A stretch of DNA of 9,099 nt. Source: JAZKFP01 sp040386355. GTDB lineage: Bacteria > Pseudomonadota > Gammaproteobacteria > Pseudomonadales > UBA6940. Location of the stretch: contig JAZKFP010000137.1 in the NCBI GenBank assembly GCA_040386355.1, positions 1 to 9,099 of the forward strand, in the 5' to 3' direction. The notes beneath the pieces are model-generated. The model saw only the letters and a program-made list of their open reading frames with translations, was not told the origin of the DNA and did no database searches. This document shows, one piece after another, positions 1 to 5,207 of this stretch; within the stretch, counting starts at the first letter, position 1, and each line of letters starts with the position of its first letter. Both the position numbers and the translations under genes were made by a program.

Positions 1-722
1 CAGCGGTCATGCAAGTATTCTCATTATTTCGTGATCAATTTGATTTATCTGCGTTCGAATTTTTTTCTGACAAAGCGTTGCAACATGTAATGGATCGCAG
101 TGGTCGTGCCGCACCTTTGGCTGAGCGCACGCCTTTTTATGTACTGTTGGAATTGGTTGATCTTTCCGCCTCACAACAAGAACAATTATTAACTTGTTTT
201 GAAAAAGCTGTAGAAGAAGGTTGGGTGTTAGACGGCGTGATTAGTCAAAGTGATCAACAAGCTGCGGATTTATGGGTATATCGAGAACATATTAGTGAAT
301 CAATTGCGCCACGTACACCGTATAAAAATGATATTTCAGTCCGAGTGTCAAAAGTTTCAGCGTTCTTAGCGGAAGTCGATCGTTTAGTAAATCAATATTA
401 TCCGGATTTTGAAATTATTTGGTTTGGGCATATTGGTGATGGAAATTTACATCTTAATATTTTAAAACCAGAAAATTTAATTGCGGAAGAATTTTTCCGT
501 CAATGCAATCAAGTGACAAAATGGGTGGGTGATTTAATCACACAATTTGAAGGAAGTATTTCTGCAGAACATGGCGTCGGGTTATTAAAAAAGCCTTATT
601 TGCATGTGTCGCGCTCACAGACTGAAATTGAATATATGCGTTCGATTAAGAAAATATTTGATCCGCATAATGTAATGAATCCTGGAAAAGTATTCGATAT
701 ACCCGTAGCGTATGAAAATTAG
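1..722 (+). CDS. FAD-linked 2-hydroxyacid dehydrogenase, C-terminal part (5' end outside window)
   Basis: This is the C-terminal portion of a GlcD/D-lactate/D-2-hydroxyglutarate dehydrogenase-type flavoenzyme (FAD-oxidase C domain), which oxidises a D-2-hydroxyacid and passes electrons to a carrier. The frame is open from the first complete codon at position 3, so the start and the FAD-binding domain lie upstream. Counting from the Met codon at 9, visible signatures are REHISESI (92-99), the metal-binding FGHIGDGNLH with H141 and H148, SAEHGVG with E187, and the near-terminal MNPGKV that usually ends the family. The last six residues (PVAYEN) and the TAG stop at 720-722 are encoded by the left inverted repeat of an inserted miniature element. 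Without the element the frame would read ISALK and stop at TAA 1067-1069. The core domain is complete, so the protein is probably functional. The exact substrate cannot be told from this part. Confidence 0.88.
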   Translation, partial: AVMQVFSLFRDQFDLSAFEFFSDKALQHVMDRSGRAAPLAERTPFYVLLELVDLSASQQEQLLTCFEKAVEEGWVLDGVISQSDQQAADLWVYREHISESIAPRTPYKNDISVRVSKVSAFLAEVDRLVNQYYPDFEIIWFGHIGDGNLHLNILKPENLIAEEFFRQCNQVTKWVGDLITQFEGSISAEHGVGLLKKPYLHVSRSQTEIEYMRSIKKIFDPHNVMNPGKVFDIPVAYEN

Positions 723-930
723 GGCGCTTTGCGCGCCGCGACTCAAGGCAGCGGCCGGACAAATGAAATGGTGAAGCATGAATATTTTTTTTCATTTGCA
801 AGGCGCTTTGACGCGGCGTAGCCAAAGCTTTACGCACGCAAGAGTGCTGTGACGCGCTCTTGCGGTCTTAACATAGTAAGTGGAAAAAAAGATCATGATG
901 AACACCTAATTTTTATACGCTACGGGTATA
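698..930 (+). mobile_element. MITE-like element, copy 1 (TIR, TA flanks, non-coding)
   Basis: The termini are inverted repeats: 698-723 and 905-930 match at 25 of 26 positions when one is reverse-complemented, beginning TATACCCGTAGCGTATGA. The core 700-928 is flanked by TA on both sides (698-699, 929-930), the target-site pattern of the IS630/Tc1-mariner superfamily (known for those families; assignment here is inference). Internal boxes shared with copies at 4999-5193 and 6513-6686 are GGTGAAGCATGAATATTTTTT (about 774), GACGC-GCGTAGCCAAAGCTTTACGC (about 811-835) and GGAAAAAAAGATCATGATGAACACC (about 882-906). Copy-specific parts are a GC-rich block after the left TIR (724-768) and a hairpin GCAAGAG/CTCTTGC (838-844 with 857-863). 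No transposase is encoded, so any movement must be in trans. The element overlaps the 3' end of the dehydrogenase gene and supplies its stop codon. Confidence 0.85.
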
Positions 931-1052
931 TACCTTCCTCATAATGATTTCCAGGTTGTTGCATATTCGTTCAACCTGCTCACATACTCAACTGTACGCT
1001 CCGCGGGCTTCACTCTATGCGCCTACTGGAAATCCATTATGAGTTTGGTATA
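929..1052 (+). mobile_element. Second, unrelated miniature inverted-repeat element abutting copy 1
   Basis: The terminal inverted repeats are 929-954 (TATACC, then CTCATAATG-ATTTCCAG) and 1026-1052 (reverse complement TATACC, then CTCATAATGGATTTCCAG). They differ by a three-base block and one single-base indel. The core 931-1050 lies between TA 929-930 and TA 1051-1052, and the left TA is shared with copy 1 of the other family. Inside is a hairpin CAGGTTG (952-958) / CAACCTG (972-978), then a stretch with TACGCTCCGCGGGCTTCAC. Its interior does not resemble the TATACCCGTAGCG family, so it is a separate element with a similar terminal TATACC and target preference. Orientation is arbitrary. There is no coding capacity. 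Confidence 0.7.
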
Positions 1053-1134
1053 TTTCCGCCCTGAAATAATTTTCGATTTCGTTAAATATTTGTTTGCTTC
1101 TTAACCTAATTGATTTTCGTTATTAATAAAATAT
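1053..1134. other. A+T-rich convergent intergenic remainder
   Basis: This is the only part of the 412-bp gap between the convergent genes ending at 722 and 1135 that is not element sequence. Its first 17 bases probably are the displaced original 3' end of the dehydrogenase gene: joined to the codon at 696-698 they read in frame to TAA at 1067-1069. Beyond that I see only A+T-rich sequence and no convincing terminator hairpin or promoter. Confidence 0.5.
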
Positions 1135-2163
1135 TTAATTAATCGTTTTCATATTAAATTCAGTTAATAAGTCTTTTATTTTTAGTACAGGCGTTAAGCT
1201 GGTGAGTTTGATCCACTCTTCTTCATGATAAATAGTGATTTTAATTTGACGGCCGTATTTTTGCTGAATGGCTGGAATTTTTTCTGCGTATGGCCAGGCA
1301 GGGATTAACATAGTTTCAAGATTTAATGCACTGCATATCCAGTTTTTATTCCAGCGACCTGTGGCTGCAACGACTTCTCCCGCTATATCGCATATTCGAC
1401 TTTCGCCTTTCCATGTGCTCGAAACAATAGGGTAGTTGTGTTGCCATGTGCGCGTAGTTAATCGTTGACCGCCAGCAAATGCCGTAACCCAAAATACTAA
1501 ATCCGTTTGAGCTTTGGAAAGTTGTTCCCAACCCATATCCGAATCGATATCGAAACATATTTGGACACCAACTTGACCAAAATCGGTTTTAAAAATAACC
1601 GGAGTACTTGGACCTTGTTCAATGCCTAAATTTATTTCTTCAGGTGTTAAAAGAATTTTTTGATATTCGCCAGTAACTTCGCCTTCACGATCAATACAAA
1701 CAGCTGCATTAAATATTTTATTTTGATGCTGGGTGTAGGTAGGACAAATAACATAACAATGATTGGTTTTAGCAAAAGCTTGAATGCGTGGCATGATTTC
1801 TTGATATGAAAATTTCACCATTGCCTGCAAATTTATTTTGTTCAGAATATTGGCAAACGCAAAGGTTTCAGGAAGGCAAACAATGTCAGGCTTAAACGCA
1901 CGAGTTTCTTTGCAAATTTTTAGCATTTTGTTCAGCATTTCTTGGTGAGTTTCAAGCCAAATATCTTCGTGCGAAATGGTTGCTATCCAAATCTCGCGAG
2001 GTAATGCATTGTCACAATGGAATTGTTTGGATTGTATTTTGTTAGGATGAGTAGAGTGCGCGCTTAGGTTCGATGAAAGCCCGTATAGTGTGCTGACGCC
2101 TAATCCTGCAATTCCAGCCTTAAAAATCTGGCGTCTGTTAAGAACATTTTTTGAATCGCTCAT
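1135..2163 (-). CDS. Tat-exported carbon-nitrogen hydrolase (nitrilase superfamily)
   Basis: The gene encodes a 342-residue member of the nitrilase/amidase superfamily, enzymes that hydrolyse amide or nitrile C-N bonds through a Glu-Lys-Cys triad. All three residues are present: E99 in CLPETF, K169 in EYQKILLTPEE and C203 in VGVQICFD. The N-terminus is a twin-arginine signal: R10-R11 in NRRQIFK followed by the hydrophobic stretch AGIAGLGVSTLYGL (16-29), so the protein should be exported folded to the periplasm. The catalytic domain fills roughly residues 56-315. The start at 2163 keeps the Tat motif at its usual place near the N-terminus, and a weak GAAGA lies just upstream. It is divergent from the FAH-family gene, with a shared 91-bp spacer. 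The natural substrate cannot be predicted; no dedicated pathway partner is visible. Confidence 0.85.
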   Translation of the reverse strand: MSDSKNVLNRRQIFKAGIAGLGVSTLYGLSSNLSAHSTHPNKIQSKQFHCDNALPREIWIATISHEDIWLETHQEMLNKMLKICKETRAFKPDIVCLPETFAFANILNKINLQAMVKFSYQEIMPRIQAFAKTNHCYVICPTYTQHQNKIFNAAVCIDREGEVTGEYQKILLTPEEINLGIEQGPSTPVIFKTDFGQVGVQICFDIDSDMGWEQLSKAQTDLVFWVTAFAGGQRLTTRTWQHNYPIVSSTWKGESRICDIAGEVVAATGRWNKNWICSALNLETMLIPAWPYAEKIPAIQQKYGRQIKITIYHEEEWIKLTSLTPVLKIKDLLTEFNMKTIN

Positions 2164-2254
2164 ACAAGTGTCTTCAATTTTAAAGTGTGAAATGAAATTT
2201 TATATATACTAATGCCATTTTCTAAAAAGTATAAAAATTCCAAGGAGAAAGCAG
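2164..2254. promoter_or_regulatory. Divergent promoter region, candidate boxes on both strands
   Basis: The 91-bp spacer between the Tat hydrolase (-) and the FAH-family gene (+) must hold both promoters. On the minus strand TTTAGA (2221-2226) and TATAAA (2199-2204) are 16 bp apart and suit the hydrolase. On the plus strand TATACT (2205-2210) is a good -10 for the FAH-family gene, but no clear -35 precedes it. The two -10 boxes are directly adjacent, so the two promoters could compete. This is consensus matching by eye only. Confidence 0.35.
2242..2247 (+). promoter_or_regulatory. Shine-Dalgarno AAGGAG that fixes a GTG start
   Basis: AAGGAG lies 7 nt before GTG at 2255. The nearby ATG at 2260 is in another frame, so the strong ribosome-binding site supports GTG as the true start of the FAH-family gene. 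Confidence 0.85.
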
Positions 2255-2941
2255 GTGCAATGGATCGATAACAGTCCAGTGGGTTTTTCTCCATCCAAGA
2301 TAATTTGTGTTGGTAGAAACTATCGTGAGCATGCAATCGAGCTTGGCAATGCAGTCCCAGAATCTCCGCTGCTTTTTTTAAAACCACCTTCTGCAATTCA
2401 ATGTGTAGAAAACAGTGTGTGGGTACCAACTCAGCATGGACCTGTTTCTTACGAATGTGAAATTGCGCTTTTGATTGGTAAGACCTTAACCCATGTAACT
2501 GCGGAAGAAGCAAAAACTGCGATTATTGGTGTGACATTAGCATTAGATTTTACATTACGTGATTTGCAAAATGAGTTGAAAAAGCAAGGTTACCCTTGGG
2601 AAAAAGCGAAAGCATTTGATGGAGCTTGCGCATTAAACACATGGGTGCCTTGGTCGGATAAATATGTTGAATTAAATTTGGGTTTTTTTTGTGCTGGGCA
2701 AAAGAAACAGGAAGGATCTTCATCGCAAATGATGTGGCCCATTGCAAAATTAATTGCTGAAGCATCGAAATGGTTTACGTTGCAACCCGGTGATGTGATT
2801 TTAACTGGTACTCCTGAAGGCGTAGGTTTGATGCCTGAGGGAGAAGTGCAGTGGAAGTTATCTATTAAAAATAAAGATTCAGAAATTAATGTGCATGAAT
2901 GGAGCGCAATTTGTAGAAAAAATAGAGATTCAATGCTTTAA
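2255..2941 (+). CDS. Fumarylacetoacetate hydrolase (FAH) family protein
   Basis: The 228-residue product belongs to the FAH superfamily of small YcgM/FAHD1-like acylpyruvate hydrolases or decarboxylases, which cleave or decarboxylate 2,4-dioxo acids with a Mg2+ or Mn2+ ion. Motifs in order are ICVGRNYREHAIELGN (17-32, with H26 and E29 of the family's lid/catalytic pair), PLLFLKPPSA (38-47), the metal ligands E67 and E69 in YECEIALLIG with D98 in ALDFTLRDLQ, KAFDGACAL (119-127), and ILTGTPEGVG (182-191). Length is normal for the short single-domain form. The start is GTG with a strong AAGGAG seven bases upstream; the in-frame sequence begins MQWIDNSP. It is cytosolic and has no signal peptide. 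Oxaloacetate decarboxylase or acylpyruvase activity is plausible but cannot be told from sequence alone. The next gene downstream is unrelated and has its own candidate promoter. Confidence 0.9.
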   Translation: MQWIDNSPVGFSPSKIICVGRNYREHAIELGNAVPESPLLFLKPPSAIQCVENSVWVPTQHGPVSYECEIALLIGKTLTHVTAEEAKTAIIGVTLALDFTLRDLQNELKKQGYPWEKAKAFDGACALNTWVPWSDKYVELNLGFFCAGQKKQEGSSSQMMWPIAKLIAEASKWFTLQPGDVILTGTPEGVGLMPEGEVQWKLSIKNKDSEINVHEWSAICRKNRDSML

Positions 2942-3017
2942 CTCTGTATAAAAAACTGATATAAAATCCACACTGGCTAGGACTTCAAACAATGCAGCTG
3001 AGCTTTATGCATATGTT

Positions 3018-3047
3018 TTGCCAGAAAACAAAAATAAAAGCTAATTA
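3018..3047 (+). promoter_or_regulatory. Candidate promoter of the small lipoprotein gene
   Basis: TTGCCA (3018-3023) and TAATTA (3042-3047) are 18 bp apart and would start transcription about 25-30 nt before the ATG at 3082. The match is moderate and judged by eye. Confidence 0.35.
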
Positions 3048-3081
3048 CTATAACTATCCAACAAAAATAAAAGGTAAAAAT

Positions 3082-3249
3082 ATGAAGAATTCTCCAAAAC
3101 TCATCGTTAAAATTATTGCTGGTTTAAGTTTACTTGCCTTTTTCTCTACGACATTAACTGCATGCGGATGCCTTGTTCAGCGCGAAGACGGCTGCAGAGT
3201 TGGCCTGCCAATTGGTGGTAATAATACAGGTAATAATGCGGGTAATTAA
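3082..3249 (+). CDS. Small lipoprotein, 55 residues, function unknown
   Basis: The predicted product has a lysine-bearing N-terminus (MKNSPKLIVK), a hydrophobic core (IIAGLSLLAFFS) and the lipobox LTAC with C28 as the lipidated cysteine, so it is a signal-peptidase-II substrate. The mature peptide is only 28 residues: CGCLVQREDGCRVGLPIGG followed by an Asn/Gly tail (NNTGNNAGN). It has two further cysteines (C30, C38). Residue +2 is Gly, not Asp, so sorting to the outer membrane is expected by the usual Lol rule. The start at 3082 is chosen because AAAAGG lies 7 nt upstream and the signal peptide begins there; an upstream in-frame ATG at 2992 would add 30 residues that hide the signal. I recognise no family. 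It could be a small envelope or entericidin-like lipoprotein, but size and lipobox are the only support. Confidence 0.75.
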   Translation: MKNSPKLIVKIIAGLSLLAFFSTTLTACGCLVQREDGCRVGLPIGGNNTGNNAGN

Positions 3250-3265
3250 TTTAGCCAAATTTTTT

Positions 3266-3799
3266 TTAAGCACGGTTTACGGGCCGTGCTGTTAAGTTTT
3301 GCTTTTTATCCTTGAGCCCTTGTTTTTGTTTGAATATTATTCGGTAAATAGGAAAAGTCGTAATTATGACGATGAGCAAGAAAAATTTTAGACTTGCGGA
3401 AATAGAAGCAACTTTAGACATTACTACATGCGCTGTTCCATTCCACAATATTTGCAACAGACAAAAATTTTCAACAACATCAAGTAGCGCTGCTGTAATA
3501 ATTGCTGTTTGAATGCATTGACGAATCAGCTTACGCTTTAAAGTGCTTGTCCAAATCCATAGTAGTGTGCTGTAAGATACAATAAATAAAAAATCTAATC
3601 CAAGATTGAAACCCACTAAGCTGCGTTGCTGAGAGTTCCAGTCTAAGATCCATGGTTCAGAAGCAAAGCCATGGAACTCAAAAGATATAATCCCAAGAGG
3701 TATTTGAGGTGTTCGAAGCAGCTGATCCAAAATGCTAAGGATTAATAATAAAGTAGTTGTACACACAAACCAAAAACGTAATGAAAAAATGAAGCGCAT
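3266..3799 (-). CDS. Four-helix integral membrane protein, function unknown
   Basis: The product is 177 residues with four predicted membrane helices at about 9-25, 62-84, 96-117 and 133-154. A loop after helix 1 carries TPQIPLGIISFEFHG, and GFNLGLDFLFIVSYS opens helix 2. The pattern TP-P-GIxSFE ... LGLDxLFxxxY reminds me of a widespread uncharacterised proteobacterial membrane family, but I cannot name it. The C-terminus is basic (KQKQGLKDKKQN) and should be cytosolic. The start at 3799 is preferred because GGAAAG (3805-3810) sits 5 nt upstream. A further in-frame ATG at 3883 would add 28 polar residues and overlap the end of waaG by 35 nt. With the 3799 start the gap to waaG is 49 nt, so co-transcription is likely. 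A role in envelope glycan assembly would be inferred only from position. Confidence 0.72.
   Translation of the reverse strand: MRFIFSLRFWFVCTTTLLLILSILDQLLRTPQIPLGIISFEFHGFASEPWILDWNSQQRSLVGFNLGLDFLFIVSYSTLLWIWTSTLKRKLIRQCIQTAIITAALLDVVENFCLLQILWNGTAHVVMSKVASISASLKFFLLIVIITTFPIYRIIFKQKQGLKDKKQNLTARPVNRA
3269..3311 (+). terminator. Hairpin terminator after the small lipoprotein gene
   Basis: The stem AGCACGG (3269-3275) / CCGTGCT (3284-3290) has an 8-nt loop and is followed by GTTAAGTTTTGCTTTTT. The T-tract is interrupted, so termination may be partial. The hairpin overlaps the last codons of the convergent membrane protein gene that ends at 3266, making it a shared boundary. Confidence 0.6.
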
Positions 3800-3848
3800 T
3801 TTATCTTTCCATTCTTGTAAAAATTTTTTATTTCTGTAACCGTAGAAC

Positions 3849-4997
3849 TTAAGATTTTTGCCAACGCTCAAGCCAATCTGCAACTTGATCTAGCCTTGAA
3901 TATAAATCCGCATGATTTGAGTATTTTAAAGCTGCCAATGACCATTGTTTAATTTGTGTTGGTTGCTCTAAAACATGTTGCAGAAGTTTATTAAATTTTT
4001 CTTGAACAAAAGGTTCATTTTCGATTAATACACCTGCATGTGCTTCGATAATATGCGGAGCGTAGCCACAATTATTAGAAGCAAGTACACCTAAATTATA
4101 GGTGAGAGCTTCTAGTAAAACATTGCCGGTGTTTTCATGATGTGCAGGATGTAAAAGTAAATCAGATGAACGCATCCAGGAACATACCTTAGGATGTGCA
4201 ATACCACCTGTAAAATGTATTTGATTCGAAATTCCTAGTTTTTTACTCAGCTCAATCAATCGATTTGCATGACCTTGACCAATAATTACTAAATGCGTTT
4301 TTTGTCGAATCGACGGCGTTAAAGCTGCTAACGCATGAATACTTCTTGCTACACCCTTGCGTTTAAAATCACTACCAACCATTAGCAATACATATGCTTC
4401 AAAATGAATATTAAATTCTGATCGCATTGTGTGTCGTTCAATTTCTAAAAAATTTTTATCAAAATCCAATGCTCGTTTAATGCCAGGTTTTAATACCATC
4501 ATGCGCGTGTCAGGTGTCTGATAATGTTTCTGGTAAATAATTTTTTCGCGTTCTGAAATGCAAAAAATATGTGTTGTGGAATCAATTGAAAAAATTTTTT
4601 TCTCAATATCTGCAAGTGTTTTATAACGTGATGTCCATCGAACCCAAAAAGGCCGTTCATTCTGAATGTATTCGCGATAACACACATCACCTGCGTAATA
4701 AATATCGAGTCCAGGTAAACGATTGAAACCAACATAAATAGAATCTGGTTTTTGTTTTTTGTAAGCTGCTAGTGAATTAGCAAAGCTGCGGATTTTACCA
4801 TGATTAGTTAAATTCTTTTGAGGATACTCATGAATAATAATGCCGGCAGGTTTATCACTTTGCCAGTTCATCGTAATAACATCAATTGAAAAGCCACGTT
4901 TTTGCAGAGCTAATAAAATATTAATAAAACTTTGTTGTAAACCACCAAAAGGAAAGTATCGCAAAATAACCAATGAAATGTTTCGAGAATTTGCCAT
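3849..4997 (-). CDS. waaG: LPS core glucosyltransferase I (WaaG/RfaG type, GT4)
   Basis: The product is 382 residues with a GT-B fold and closely follows E. coli WaaG (374 residues), which adds the first glucose to heptose II of the LPS inner core on the cytoplasmic face of the inner membrane. Shared signatures are RYFPFGGLQ (13-21), TNHG (64-67), FNRLPGLDIYY-GDVCY (91-107), WTSRYKTLA (121-129), QKHYQT (156-161), VGSDFKRKGV (207-216) and HPAHHENTGNVLLEAL. The last of these carries the EX7E nucleotide-sugar motif (E288, E296). The start ATG at 4997 is adjacent to an inserted miniature element. The only sequence available as a ribosome-binding site is ACGGG, which ends 5 nt upstream inside the element's terminal repeat. 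There is no better start inside: the conserved RYFPFGG begins at residue 13. It lies downstream of a GT2 gene in the same direction. The exact acceptor in this host may differ from E. coli. Confidence 0.87.
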   Translation of the reverse strand: MANSRNISLVILRYFPFGGLQQSFINILLALQKRGFSIDVITMNWQSDKPAGIIIHEYPQKNLTNHGKIRSFANSLAAYKKQKPDSIYVGFNRLPGLDIYYAGDVCYREYIQNERPFWVRWTSRYKTLADIEKKIFSIDSTTHIFCISEREKIIYQKHYQTPDTRMMVLKPGIKRALDFDKNFLEIERHTMRSEFNIHFEAYVLLMVGSDFKRKGVARSIHALAALTPSIRQKTHLVIIGQGHANRLIELSKKLGISNQIHFTGGIAHPKVCSWMRSSDLLLHPAHHENTGNVLLEALTYNLGVLASNNCGYAPHIIEAHAGVLIENEPFVQEKFNKLLQHVLEQPTQIKQWSLAALKYSNHADLYSRLDQVADWLERWQKS

Positions 4998-4998
4998 A

Positions 4999-5193
4999 TA
5001 TACCCGTAGCGAATGAAAATTAGGTTAAGTGTAACGGTGAAGCATGAATATTTTTTTTCGATCGCGCGACGTTTTGACGCTGCGTAGCCAAAGCTTTACG
5101 CAAGGAAAAGCAACACACAAAATGTCTTGCAAACGGCATTGTGCGGAAAAAAAGATCATGATAAACACCTAATTTTAATTCGCTACGGGTATG
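4999..5193 (+). mobile_element. MITE-like element, copy 2, between the two glycosyltransferase genes
   Basis: The TIRs are 4999-5025 and 5167-5193, matching at 25 of 27 positions, beginning TATACCCGTAGCGAATGA. The core 5001-5191 is preceded by TA (4999-5000) and followed by TG (5192-5193), so one flank base has probably mutated. The internal boxes GGTGAAGCATGAATATTTTTT (about 5036-5056), GACGCTGCGTAGCCAAAGCTT (about 5076-5096) and GGAAAAAAAGATCATGAT are the same as in copy 1. The copy-specific part contains pairing stretches GCAAG/CTTGC and CACAAAATG/CATTGTG. It fills almost the whole gap between the GT2 stop codon (5208) and the waaG start codon (4997) and is read through on the minus strand if the two genes are co-transcribed. 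Confidence 0.85.
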
Positions 5194-5199
5194 TACCAA

Positions 5200-5204
5200 C
5201 CTTA
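5200..5204 (-). promoter_or_regulatory. Displaced Shine-Dalgarno of waaG (TAAGG)
   Basis: On the minus strand, just after the GT2 stop, the sequence reads TAGTAGTAAGGTTGGTA. Removing the element and one flank would place AAGG nine nt before the waaG ATG, a normal ribosome-binding distance. At present it lies about 200 nt upstream, outside the element's terminal stem. This is inferred from reconstruction of the pre-insertion sequence. Confidence 0.6.
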
Positions 5205-5207
5205 CTA

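Noticed and set aside
646..837. Minus-strand reading frame with RKALATPRQ...KKNIHASPFHL, similar to part of a frame at 5020-5226
   Set aside because: The shared peptide is explained entirely by the two element copies. The third copy has lost a base in the same box and breaks the frame. It is therefore non-coding repeat sequence that automated pipelines are likely to annotate as a hypothetical protein.
774..906. Possible intrinsic terminators inside the elements (oligo-T tracts after small hairpins)
   Set aside because: The hairpins directly before the T-tracts are weak, and waaG downstream of copy 2 seems to need read-through; not supported enough to annotate.
2160..2513. Minus-strand 117-residue frame opposite the FAH-family gene
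   Set aside because: Antisense shadow of a clear gene on the other strand, with no signature or ribosome-binding site.
2992..3081. N-terminal extension of the small lipoprotein from ATG 2992
   Set aside because: The extension has no ribosome-binding site and would bury the signal peptide; AAAAGG before 3082 fits the shorter form.
3800..3883. N-terminal extension of the four-helix membrane protein
   Set aside because: It overlaps the waaG 3' end, is polar, and the GGAAAG before 3799 fits a later start.
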